Shown: positions 1 to 6,040, counted from the first letter of the stretch. The stretch: 6,506 bases of DNA from Alphaproteobacteria bacterium (GCA_947456345.1 CANGQU010000041.1:1-6506); one strand, 5' to 3'. Notes: generated from the letters alone by a model not told the origin. Translations and numbers: made by a program.

Positions 1-92
1 CGTTTATCAATGTTACCCATAACGGCATGCTGGAAGCGGCCGGGTTTAATCCCAATGCCGTTTTCGCCCATTCTTCGGCGGAGCGGGTCTAA
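1..92 (+). CDS. 3' end of an unidentified upstream gene (partial)
   Basis: An open frame enters from the left edge (first full codon at 3) and ends at a TAA at 90-92, giving 29 residues that end in ...NAVFAHSSAERV. The codon choice (GCC, GGC, AAT, GCG) resembles the genes downstream and there is no internal stop, so I read it as a genuine C-terminus on the same strand. The fragment is too short and has no motif I recognise, so I assign no function. The 174 bp separating it from kdsD, with promoter-like elements, suggests it belongs to a different transcription unit. No clear hairpin plus T-tract terminator follows its stop. Confidence 0.6.
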   Translation, partial: FINVTHNGMLEAAGFNPNAVFAHSSAERV

Positions 93-118
93 GCACTTTA
101 TCCTAAAAAGATATAAAC

Positions 119-147
119 TTGACCCCCCGCTGGTTTTCCGGCATAAT
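119..147 (+). promoter_or_regulatory. Candidate sigma70-type promoter P1 upstream of kdsD
   Basis: TTGACC (119-124, 5 of 6 to the -35 consensus) lies exactly 17 bp before CATAAT (142-147, 5 of 6 to the -10 consensus). Transcription would start near 154 and give a leader of roughly 110 nt before the kdsD ATG. It sits in the only sizeable gap upstream of the LPS block, where a promoter for kdsD-lptC-lptA-lptB is expected. This is a pattern match by eye only. Confidence 0.5.
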
Positions 148-197
148 AAGATTTAAATCGTAATTTTATTGCTTGAAGCTGTAACGTGGCTCAGAAT

Positions 198-215
198 TTT
201 GCCAAAATTGGCAAA
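198..215. repeat. Perfect palindrome, candidate operator
   Basis: TTTGCCAAAATTGGCAAA is a perfect inverted repeat: 8-bp arms TTTGCCAA and TTGGCAAA around a 2-bp AA centre. Its length and symmetry suit binding by a dimeric transcription factor. It covers the -35 element of candidate promoter P2 and would lie within the 5' leader of a P1 transcript, where the RNA could fold as a 7-bp stem with a 4-nt loop. No T-tract follows, so it is not an intrinsic terminator. I cannot name the regulator from the sequence. Confidence 0.5.
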
Positions 216-227
216 TAGACTTATATA
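199..227 (+). promoter_or_regulatory. Candidate sigma70-type promoter P2 upstream of kdsD, overlapping the palindrome
   Basis: TTGCCA (199-204, 5 of 6 to the -35 consensus) is followed after 17 bp by TATATA (222-227), within the AT-rich run TTATATATAA. The start site would fall near 234, leaving a leader of about 33 nt to the kdsD ATG. The -35 lies inside the left arm of the palindrome at 198-215, so a protein bound there should interfere with RNA polymerase. P1 and P2 may be tandem promoters or alternatives. Confidence 0.45.
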
Positions 228-266
228 TAAAGCCAGCAAGCACAGGAACGACGAGATAACTATCCA

Positions 267-1277
267 ATGACCCATTCAGCCCGAAGCAATCTGCGGCCGA
301 TCGCCGCCAATACCGGCGGCAAACCCAGTATCGTCCAAGCCGGGCAAGCGGTATTGACTGCTGAAAGCGCGGCCTTGGCTGAATTGGCCAAAAGCTTGGG
401 CCAGGATTTCGCCGCTGCCGTCACTACCTTGTCCAAGGTAACGGGGCGGGTGATCGTATCCGGCATGGGCAAATCCGGTCATGTCGGCAATAAAATCGCC
501 GCCACCTTGGCCAGCACCGGCACGCCCGCACAATTTGTTCACCCGGCCGAGGCGTCGCACGGCGATCTGGGCATGATTACCAAAAACGATGCGGTCATCG
601 CTATTTCCAATTCCGGTGAAACGGCCGAATTGTCGGATCTGATCGTCTATTGCAAACGGTTTCAGATTCTATTGATCGCGATTACCAAAAATTCCACCAG
701 CGCCTTGGGCAGTGCCGCGGATATTTGCCTGACCCTGCCCACCGCACCCGAAGCCTGCCCGATGGGACTGGCGCCCACGACCAGCACGACCATGACCCTG
801 GCCTTGGGCGATGCGTTGGCCGTGGCATTATTGGAAGAAAAAGGTTTTGGTGCCGATCAATTCCGCCAATTCCATCCCGGCGGCAAGCTGGGCCAGCGTT
901 TATTGAAAATCGAGGCGATCATGCACCACGGCGCCGAGGTGCCAATTGCCAAGCCCACCGATATTATGAGCGATGTGTTATTGATTATGACCGCCAAACG
1001 TTTTGGCACCGTTGGCATCGTTAATCCAAGCGGGCAGTTGATGGGCATTATCACCGATGGCGATTTGCGCCGCCACATGCAAGATGATTTATTGCATCTG
1101 ACCGCCGCCGAGGTAATGACCAAAAATCCCATCACCATCACCCCCGACAGTTTGGCGGTAAGTGCGCTTGCGATCATGCAGGAAAAATCCATTACTTGTT
1201 TATTCGTCGCCGATCAGGCGGCGCAACTGCGCGGCATCGTGCACATCCACGATCTTTTACGCGCCGGGGTGGCATAA
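267..1277 (+). CDS. kdsD: D-arabinose-5-phosphate isomerase (SIS domain plus two CBS domains)
   Basis: This enzyme interconverts D-ribulose-5-phosphate and D-arabinose-5-phosphate in the cytoplasm, the first step toward Kdo for the LPS inner core. The 336-residue product is close to the usual length (E. coli KdsD has 328). A sugar-isomerase (SIS) fold covers about residues 45-190, with the motifs SGMGKSGH (65-72), HPAEASHGD (92-100), AISNSGET (112-119), EACP (162-165) then APTTST (169-174), and HPGGKLGQ (203-210). Two CBS domains follow, about 216-275 and 280-334, with ITDGDLRR (262-269) in the first and IHDLL (327-331) in the second. The ATG start is preceded by only a weak ribosome site (GAG at 253-255; AGGA at 244-247 is distant). 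It overlaps lptC by 3 nt and heads the LPS block. A GutQ- or KpsF-type paralogue has the same architecture, but the lpt context favours kdsD. Confidence 0.93.
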   Translation: MTHSARSNLRPIAANTGGKPSIVQAGQAVLTAESAALAELAKSLGQDFAAAVTTLSKVTGRVIVSGMGKSGHVGNKIAATLASTGTPAQFVHPAEASHGDLGMITKNDAVIAISNSGETAELSDLIVYCKRFQILLIAITKNSTSALGSAADICLTLPTAPEACPMGLAPTTSTTMTLALGDALAVALLEEKGFGADQFRQFHPGGKLGQRLLKIEAIMHHGAEVPIAKPTDIMSDVLLIMTAKRFGTVGIVNPSGQLMGIITDGDLRRHMQDDLLHLTAAEVMTKNPITITPDSLAVSALAIMQEKSITCLFVADQAAQLRGIVHIHDLLRAGVA

Positions 1278-1951
1278 TGGCCAAACCCGCAACCAAGCCC
1301 GAGCGGCAAGACCAGGCGCGATACGATTTCGCGCCGCGCGCACAATTATTGATGGGGGATTCCCTGCGTCGTTATTCCTCGGCTGTGCAGAAAATGAAAT
1401 ATATTTTGCCCGCGCTGGCGTTGGGCGTTTTGTTGGCACTGATGATCTGGCCGCAATTATTCGGCAGCGACAATCATTTCACGCTGAATAGCGATCAGGC
1501 GCTACAACAAGCACCGCAAAGTTCGGTGATCATGGGTCCGCGCTATGTCGGCAATAACGGCCGGGGCTTGCGCTATAATATCCAAGCCGCCACGGCCAAG
1601 CCCGCCCCCGATCAGCCGCAAGCCGTGAATTTGGACCGTTTGCGCATTGAAAGCCAAAGCGACGATAAGGCGATGCGCCTGGTGGCCGACCGTGCCACCT
1701 ATTGGCGCGACCGCAACGGTTTGGCCGCGCAGGGCAATATCGAATTGGTAACCACAGCCGGGCAGACGATTCAAACCGATCAAGCCTATGCCGATTTCAA
1801 GGCGGGCACGATTTGGGGGAATGCGCCCATATCGGGCGAAAGCGCGCAGGGCAACTTCCAAGGCCAAGGTTTCGAGGCCGCGCAAAACGGCAATTATTTT
1901 AAACTGAGCGGCAAGGTTAAATTGTCGCTGCAACCCCGGACGGGATCATGA
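1277..1951 (+). CDS. lptC: LPS export protein LptC (membrane-anchored periplasmic subunit)
   Basis: LptC is the single-pass inner-membrane component of the Lpt exporter; it takes LPS from LptB2FG and hands it to LptA. The 224-residue product has a polar cytoplasmic N-terminus (1-40), one hydrophobic segment at about 42-62 (ILPALALGVLLALMIW), and a periplasmic beta-rich region (65-218) with OstA-like strands such as DRATYWRDRNGL (138-149) and QGNIELVTTAGQTIQTDQAYADF (starts at 152). E. coli LptC has 191 residues; the extra length is mostly the cytoplasmic N-terminus. I chose the ATG at 1277, whose A is the last base of the kdsD stop (TAATG). It has a G-rich stretch at 1266-1269 as a weak ribosome site. 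The frame is open further upstream to 1196, but that stretch lies inside the kdsD CBS domain and adds nothing LptC-like. The 3' end overlaps lptA as ATGA. Assignment rests on topology and context, since the family diverges strongly in sequence. Confidence 0.88.
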   Translation: MAKPATKPERQDQARYDFAPRAQLLMGDSLRRYSSAVQKMKYILPALALGVLLALMIWPQLFGSDNHFTLNSDQALQQAPQSSVIMGPRYVGNNGRGLRYNIQAATAKPAPDQPQAVNLDRLRIESQSDDKAMRLVADRATYWRDRNGLAAQGNIELVTTAGQTIQTDQAYADFKAGTIWGNAPISGESAQGNFQGQGFEAAQNGNYFKLSGKVKLSLQPRTGS

Positions 1952-2823
1952 GCAGGAAATTTGCCGCGCTACTGATAGTATCGTTGGCTATCGCCACGCC
2001 GCTTTGGGCGCAGGCTGTAACCCAGGACAACGCCACACCCAATGCCACCCCACCGCTCCAGGGGCTGGGCCTGGTTATGCCCAATCAGAAAACGCCAATC
2101 GCGATCGAAGCCGATAACGGTCTGGAATGGCGGCGGGAAGAAAATGTTTACATCGCGCGCGGCAATGCCACGGCGCAAAGCGGCGAGTTGAAAATCCGCG
2201 CGGATGAATTGCGCGGCTATTACCGCAGCACGGCCGACAGCCAGTTTGAATTATACAAACTCGAAGCCATTGGCGGCGTGGTCCTGAATTCCGGCGAACA
2301 GAGCGCCACCGCCGAAAAAGCGTTTTATGATCTGGATCAAAAAGCCTTTGTCTTGCTGGGCGAGAAAATCGAATTGCGCAGCGCGCAAGCGACCTTGATC
2401 GCCAACGACCGCATCGAATATTGGCAAGATCGCAATCTGGCGGTGGCGCGCGGCGGCGCGGTTGCCATCCAGGGGCCGAACCGGCTGATGGCGCAAACCG
2501 TCACCGCGCATTTTACGCCAGGTGCTAACGGCAAAAAACCCAGCGTGCAAAGCCTGGATGCCAGCGGTGAGGTGCGCATCGAAGCCAAGCAAAACCTGGC
2601 CCAGGCGGAAAGCGCGTCTTATGACCTTAGCAGCAATCTGGTCACTTTGCGTGGCAACGTGCGCCTGACCCAAGGGCCGAATCAACTAAACGGCGAGTTC
2701 GCCGAATTGAACACCCAAACCGGCGTCAGCCGCATTTTGGGCAACAAAGACGCCACCAAAGGCCAAGCGCGAGTCCGCGCCTTGATCATCCCAAACGCCG
2801 CCAAGAACACGAGCAGTTTTTAA
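1948..2823 (+). CDS. lptA: Periplasmic LPS bridge protein LptA (OstA family)
   Basis: LptA polymerises or docks between LptC and LptD to form the hydrophobic groove along which LPS crosses the periplasm. The 291-residue precursor begins with a clear Sec signal peptide: basic MSRK, hydrophobic core 6-18, likely cleavage after AQA at residue 23. The mature part has repeated OstA-type strand units at about 50-95 ([13 protein letters not shown]...[13 protein letters not shown]), 104-175 ([11 protein letters not shown]...[12 protein letters not shown]) and 200-262 ([10 protein letters not shown]...[13 protein letters not shown]). It is well above the 185 residues of E. coli LptA, so it may contain more beta-jellyroll strands, equivalent to about two OstA modules. 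The start lies in an ATGA overlap with the lptC stop, with GGA at 1938-1940 as a possible ribosome site. The stop is 1 nt before lptB. A fragment of LptD is unlikely, since no large barrel domain follows. Confidence 0.9.
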   Translation: MSRKFAALLIVSLAIATPLWAQAVTQDNATPNATPPLQGLGLVMPNQKTPIAIEADNGLEWRREENVYIARGNATAQSGELKIRADELRGYYRSTADSQFELYKLEAIGGVVLNSGEQSATAEKAFYDLDQKAFVLLGEKIELRSAQATLIANDRIEYWQDRNLAVARGGAVAIQGPNRLMAQTVTAHFTPGANGKKPSVQSLDASGEVRIEAKQNLAQAESASYDLSSNLVTLRGNVRLTQGPNQLNGEFAELNTQTGVSRILGNKDATKGQARVRALIIPNAAKNTSSF

Positions 2824-2824
2824 G

Positions 2825-3607
2825 ATGCGCAAACCGCCAAAAAAATCCGCCGATAATACCGCCAAGCCGCGCCTTGTCGCCGATAACGCGGGTCTCGTGA
2901 TCGAGAATCTGAGCAAATCTTATAAATCGCGCGCGGTCTTAAAGGATGTCAGCCTTAACGTCGGCCATGGCGAAATCGTCGGCTTGCTGGGCCCGAATGG
3001 CGCTGGCAAAACCACATGTTTTTACATGATCTCGGGCCTGGTCAAGCCGGATGCGGGCGTGATCAAGCTGAACGACACGGATATCACCTATTTGCCGATG
3101 TATCGCCGGGCCCGCGCAGGCATCAGCTATTTGCCCCAAGAAGCGTCGATTTTTCGCGGCATGAATGTCGAGGATAATATCCGCGCGATTTTGGAAATCA
3201 GCGAAGACGATCCCGAAAAACGCGATGTGATGCTGGAATCCCTATTGGCGGAATTTTCCATCCAACACATCCGCCGCAGTTCGGCCATGGCCCTATCGGG
3301 CGGGGAGCGCCGCCGTACCGAAATCGCCCGAGCACTGGCCAGCAAGCCGTCGTTTATATTGCTCGACGAGCCGTTGGCGGGGATCGACCCCATCGCCGTG
3401 CAAGATATTCGCAAACTGGTTTTGCATTTGAAACAACGCGGTTTGGGCGTGTTGATTACCGATCACAATGTCCGCGAAACCCTGGATTTGGTAGACCGCG
3501 CCTATATTATTCATTCCGGTCAGGTGCTGATGTCCGGCACAGCAGCCGAAATCGTCGCCGATCAAAACGTCCGCAAAGTCTATTTGGGCGAGACGTTTAG
3601 TTTGTAA
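2825..3607 (+). CDS. lptB: LPS export ABC transporter ATP-binding protein LptB
   Basis: LptB is the cytoplasmic ATPase that, as a dimer with LptF and LptG, drives LPS out of the inner membrane. All ATPase motifs are intact in the 260-residue protein: Walker A GPNGAGKT (56-63), Q-loop Q105 in YLPQEASIF, signature LSGGE (157-161), Walker B FILLDEP (177-183), D-loop AGID (185-188) and switch histidine H214 in [10 protein letters not shown], a stretch typical of LptB. The C-terminus VYLGETF is also characteristic. It is about 20 residues longer than E. coli LptB (241) because of a lysine-rich N-terminal extension (1-22) before [11 protein letters not shown]. That extension is common in alphaproteobacterial LptB, so I keep the ATG, which lies 1 nt after the lptA stop. 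lptF and lptG are not in the window and, as in most genomes, are expected elsewhere. Confidence 0.96.
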   Translation: MRKPPKKSADNTAKPRLVADNAGLVIENLSKSYKSRAVLKDVSLNVGHGEIVGLLGPNGAGKTTCFYMISGLVKPDAGVIKLNDTDITYLPMYRRARAGISYLPQEASIFRGMNVEDNIRAILEISEDDPEKRDVMLESLLAEFSIQHIRRSSAMALSGGERRRTEIARALASKPSFILLDEPLAGIDPIAVQDIRKLVLHLKQRGLGVLITDHNVRETLDLVDRAYIIHSGQVLMSGTAAEIVADQNVRKVYLGETFSL

Positions 3608-3687
3608 GCATCAGTGTTAGTCACCCCATTATTGGGAACAACGCTAAAATATTGCTTTTGGCACCGTTTTGCCGCACATAATATCCC
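3608..3687. other. lptB-rpoN intergenic gap with weak promoter-like elements
   Basis: This 80-bp gap breaks the tight packing of the LPS genes, so rpoN may have its own promoter. A small CCCA/TGGG stem (3625-3636) is too weak for a terminator and has no T-tract. CATAAT (3677-3682, 5 of 6 to a -10) lies just before the rpoN ATG, with only a poor -35 (TTGCTT, 3652-3657, 19-bp spacing). TGGCACCGTTTTGC (3659-3672) resembles a sigma-54 -24/-12 element but has 9 rather than 10 bases between its GG and GC. No convincing Shine-Dalgarno sequence precedes the rpoN ATG. Confidence 0.35.
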
Positions 3688-5259
3688 ATGGCCTTGAACC
3701 AGCGCCTGGATTTACGCGGGCAACAGACACAAACGATTACGCCGCAATTGCAGCAAGCAATCGAAATGCTGCAAATGACCAATCTTGAATTGGCGGCCTT
3801 GGTCGAAAAAGAGTTGGAGCAAAACCCGCTTTTGGAACGCGCGGATGGCGGCGAGGAAATTCTGCCCGCCGACAATCTTCAAGCCTTGGCCGAAGATCCG
3901 CGCGCGGGCGCTTTTGCCGATGACGACGCTCCCCCAATACCCTCGCCCCAGGACGATGAACATCATGCCGAACCTGCGACAACCCCCGACAGCGTCGAAG
4001 CGGCGGCAGGCAATACCGATATTGACGCCGACAGCCCGCTGGACACCAATTTTGAAAATCATTGGGACGCGGCGGCCGATAGTGGCCTGGGCAATCTGGC
4101 CGATTGGCAAAGCCGGGGGGGCGGCGACCCTTATGGCGAATGGGACGGCAATGGCGATAATGCGGCGGCAGCGAATCTAAGCCTGCGTGATCATGTATTG
4201 GCGCAAATCGCCATCGATATCCAAGACCCAGCGGATCGTATTATCGCCAGCTTCCTGGTCGAAGGGCTGGACGATGCCGGGTATTGGCGCGGCGATCCGC
4301 ACGATGTAGCAAGCGCCTTGGAATGCGCGCCGGAGCGGGTAACATTGGCATTGCTGCGCCTACAACAATTGGATCCGCCGGGCGTGTTCGCCCGTAATTT
4401 GGCGGAATGTTTGCAATTACAATTGCGGGAAAAAAACCGCCTCGACCCGTGGATGCAAAAATTACTGCAGAATTTGGATTTATTGGGCGCACATAAAATC
4501 CCTGAATTGCAAAAACTAATCGGCTGCGGCAATGACGAATTGCGAGAAATGATTGCGGAAATCCGCACCCTGAATCCCAAGCCAGGGGAACCATTTGCCA
4601 GCAACCGGGCCGAAACGCTGCTGCCCGATATTTTCCTGCGCGTACAAAAAGGCGGCGGGTGGCAGGTGGAATTGAATCAAGACACCCTGCCCCGCGTGTT
4701 GGTCAATAACCGTTATTTCGCGCAAATTAAAAACCAGGCACAGCAAGGCGAGGCGAAAAAATACCTGTCGGAGAAATTTCAAGCGGCGAATTTTTTGGTC
4801 AAAGCGATGCATCAGCGCGCGCAAACCATCGTCAAGGTCGCCAGCGCCATCGTCCAGCAACAGGAAGCGTTTTTCAATTATGGGGTTGAGTATTTGCGCC
4901 CCCTGGTACGCCGCGAAATCGCCGCCGAAATCGGCATGCACGAAAGCACCATCAGCCGCGTGGCCATGGGCAAATATATGGCCACGCCGCGCGGGATTTT
5001 CGAATTGCGTTATTTCTTTACCGCCGGCATCGCCTCGGCTGATGGGCGGATGACCCATTCATCCGAAAGCGTGCGCCACCGCATCAAGGCGCTGATCGAC
5101 AAAGAGCCGCCACACCAACCATTATCCGACGACAAGCTGGTAACGGTTTTACGCGCCGAGGGGATCGATGTAGCGCGGCGCACGGTCGCCAAATACCGGG
5201 AGCAATTGCAAATCCCGTCCAGCAGCGATCGTCGCCGTCTGGCGCAAAGCAAAGCATGA
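3688..5259 (+). CDS. rpoN: RNA polymerase sigma-54 factor RpoN
   Basis: RpoN directs RNA polymerase to -24/-12 promoters and needs ATP-driven activator proteins to open them; targets include nitrogen metabolism and often motility. The 523-residue protein has the full layout. Region I (1-50) is Gln/Leu-rich with TPQLQQAIEMLQ and ends in EQNPLLER, which fixes the MALNQRLDL start. An acidic, low-complexity region II covers about 51-163. The core-binding domain (about 164-330) contains LDPPGVFARNLAECL (228-242) and TLNPKPG (294-300). The DNA-binding region includes the helix-turn-helix IAAEIGMHESTISRVAMGKY (411-430) and MATPRGIFELRYFF (431-444), and the RpoN box ARRTVAKYRE is at 496-505. It exceeds E. 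coli RpoN (477) mainly through region II. No key motif is missing. The start has no obvious ribosome site. Neighbours hpf and ptsN are its classical partners. Confidence 0.97.
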   Translation: MALNQRLDLRGQQTQTITPQLQQAIEMLQMTNLELAALVEKELEQNPLLERADGGEEILPADNLQALAEDPRAGAFADDDAPPIPSPQDDEHHAEPATTPDSVEAAAGNTDIDADSPLDTNFENHWDAAADSGLGNLADWQSRGGGDPYGEWDGNGDNAAAANLSLRDHVLAQIAIDIQDPADRIIASFLVEGLDDAGYWRGDPHDVASALECAPERVTLALLRLQQLDPPGVFARNLAECLQLQLREKNRLDPWMQKLLQNLDLLGAHKIPELQKLIGCGNDELREMIAEIRTLNPKPGEPFASNRAETLLPDIFLRVQKGGGWQVELNQDTLPRVLVNNRYFAQIKNQAQQGEAKKYLSEKFQAANFLVKAMHQRAQTIVKVASAIVQQQEAFFNYGVEYLRPLVRREIAAEIGMHESTISRVAMGKYMATPRGIFELRYFFTAGIASADGRMTHSSESVRHRIKALIDKEPPHQPLSDDKLVTVLRAEGIDVARRTVAKYREQLQIPSSSDRRRLAQSKA

Positions 5260-5285
5260 TTTATCAATAGCTTAATGGGTTAATT

Positions 5286-5300
5286 GGCGCTTGACGCGCC
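5286..5300. repeat. Short GC-rich inverted repeat after rpoN
   Basis: GGCGC (5286-5290) and GCGCC (5296-5300) form a perfect 5-bp stem around TTGAC. It lies 27 nt past the rpoN stop. No T-tract follows, so it is at best a weak, non-canonical terminator or an RNA-processing or stabilising structure. Its loop also supplies the -35-like TTGACG of the candidate hpf promoter. Confidence 0.3.
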
Positions 5301-5319
5301 GACCGGCAAAGGTTACCGT
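5291..5319 (+). promoter_or_regulatory. Weak candidate sigma70-type promoter upstream of hpf
   Basis: TTGACG (5291-5296, 5 of 6 to the -35 consensus) is followed after 17 bp by TACCGT (5314-5319), which keeps only the TA and final T of a -10. Alphaproteobacterial -10 elements are often degenerate, so this is possible but unproven. A start near 5326 would give a leader of about 80 nt that contains the alternative stem-loops at 5338-5366. Confidence 0.25.
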
Positions 5320-5337
5320 GCACTGCACAAGATGCGG

Positions 5338-5366
5338 CTGGCGTTGCAAAACCGCCAGTTTTGGCA
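5338..5366 (+). promoter_or_regulatory. Overlapping inverted repeats in the hpf leader (possible alternative RNA stems)
   Basis: Stem A pairs CTGGCG (5338-5343) with CGCCAG (5353-5358). Stem B pairs CAAAAC (5347-5352) with GTTTTG (5358-5363), extendable by TG/CA with a bulged G to 5345-5366. Both are perfect 6-bp matches. They exclude each other: the 3' arm of A forms the loop of B (sharing G5358), and the 5' arm of B lies in the loop of A. The structures end about 42 nt before the hpf ATG and leave its ribosome site (AGGG, 5394-5397) free. They could be regulatory or chance. Confidence 0.3.
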
Positions 5367-5408
5367 CAGAAGCCATGGGATCAACCAAACATTAGGGTAA
5401 GCAATTTT

Positions 5409-6017
5409 ATGAAAATATCCGTTACCGGCCGGCACATGAATGTCGGCGAATCTTTGCGCGAGCACGCCAGCAATAAATTGCAAGAAACCGCCGATAAATA
5501 TTTCCGCCAAGCGGTCGAAGGGCACATTGTTTTTGACCGTCACAATCACGGCTTTCAAGCCGATATCCAGGTTCATGTCGGCCGCAACATCATGGTCCAA
5601 GGCCATGGCGAGGCGGATGACGCCTATGTCGCCTTTGATATGGCGCTAAGCCGCATCAATGGCCGCTTGCGCCGCTATAAAACCAAGATCAAAGACACCA
5701 AAAACGCCCCCAGCCACCAGGAAATGGCCGATATCATTCAAGCCAGCAATTATGTCCTGGCCGGTGCCGGGCATGAATCGGCACAGGACGAAGCGCCTGA
5801 ACAGCCCCTCGTCATCGCCGAGATGACCACCAAAATCGAAACCCTGTCGGTGGCCGAGGCGGTGATGCGTATGGATTTATCGGGTTATCCCGTGGTCGTA
5901 TTCCGCAACAGCAAGGGCAACACCCTGAACGTGGTTTATCGCCGCGCGGATGGCAATATCGGCTGGATTGATCCGGGCGATAGCGCTGGCAAATCCGCCA
6001 AAGGCGCGGCTGCTTAA
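5409..6017 (+). CDS. hpf: Long-form ribosome hibernation promoting factor HPF
   Basis: Long HPF binds the 30S decoding region in slow growth or stationary phase and, through its C-terminal domain, dimerises 70S ribosomes into inactive 100S particles. The 202-residue product has the N-terminal ribosome-binding domain (about 1-98, MKISVTGRHMNVGESLREH... with basic RINGRLRRYKTKIK at 82-95), a variable acidic linker (about 100-133) and the C-terminal dimerisation domain (about 134-190) with SGYPVVVFRNSKGNTLNVVYRR (starts at 158) and DGNIGWIDP (181-189). This makes it the long form, unlike the roughly 95-residue enterobacterial HPF. The ATG at 5409 is chosen because family homology begins at MKISV and AGGG (5394-5397) precedes it; an in-frame TTG at 5361 would only add leader-encoded residues. 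It lies between rpoN and ptsN, the conserved position of this gene. Confidence 0.95.
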   Translation: MKISVTGRHMNVGESLREHASNKLQETADKYFRQAVEGHIVFDRHNHGFQADIQVHVGRNIMVQGHGEADDAYVAFDMALSRINGRLRRYKTKIKDTKNAPSHQEMADIIQASNYVLAGAGHESAQDEAPEQPLVIAEMTTKIETLSVAEAVMRMDLSGYPVVVFRNSKGNTLNVVYRRADGNIGWIDPGDSAGKSAKGAAA

Positions 6018-6035
6018 AGCGCCCATAAGAAAAAC

Positions 6036-6040
6036 AAGGA
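6036..6040 (+). promoter_or_regulatory. Ribosome binding site of ptsN
   Basis: AAGGA ends 8 nt before the ATG at 6049. It is the best Shine-Dalgarno match in the window and fixes the ptsN start. The hpf-ptsN gap is only 31 nt and shows no promoter or terminator, so ptsN is probably co-transcribed with hpf but has its own strong initiation signal. Confidence 0.7.

Noticed and set aside
153..167. CtrA-like site (TTAA-N7-TTAA) in the kdsD upstream region
   Set aside because: Only the first half (TTAA, 153-156) matches. The second half is TTTT at the required spacing, and AT-rich DNA gives such half-sites often.
1196..1276. Upstream extension of lptC to an earlier start at 1196
   Set aside because: It would overlap the second CBS domain of kdsD by about 80 bp and adds 27 Arg-rich residues with no LptC similarity. 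The ATG at 1277 fits the coupled junction.
3625..3636. Terminator after lptB
   Set aside because: The CCCA-TTAT-TGGG stem is only 4 bp and is not followed by a T-tract.
4516..5058. 180-codon minus-strand open frame opposite rpoN
   Set aside because: It lies antisense to conserved RpoN regions, shows no recognisable motif, and is explained by codon-position bias of the sense gene. The other minus-strand frames are rejected for the same reason.
5285..5300. Sigma-54 promoter before hpf (TTGGCGC with GC 10 bases after GG)
   Set aside because: The GG-N10-GC spacing is right, but the -12 half lacks the TT before GC and is followed by C. The match comes from the GC-rich inverted repeat.
5345..5376. 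Sigma-54 promoter at TTTTGGCACAGAAGCCAT before hpf
   Set aside because: A good -24-like TGGCAC is present, but the -12 position holds AT, not GC, so a key dinucleotide is absent.
5361..5408. TTG at 5361 as an earlier start for hpf
   Set aside because: HPF homology begins at MKISV (ATG 5409), which has AGGG upstream. The extra 16 residues are encoded by the leader inverted repeat and look non-coding.
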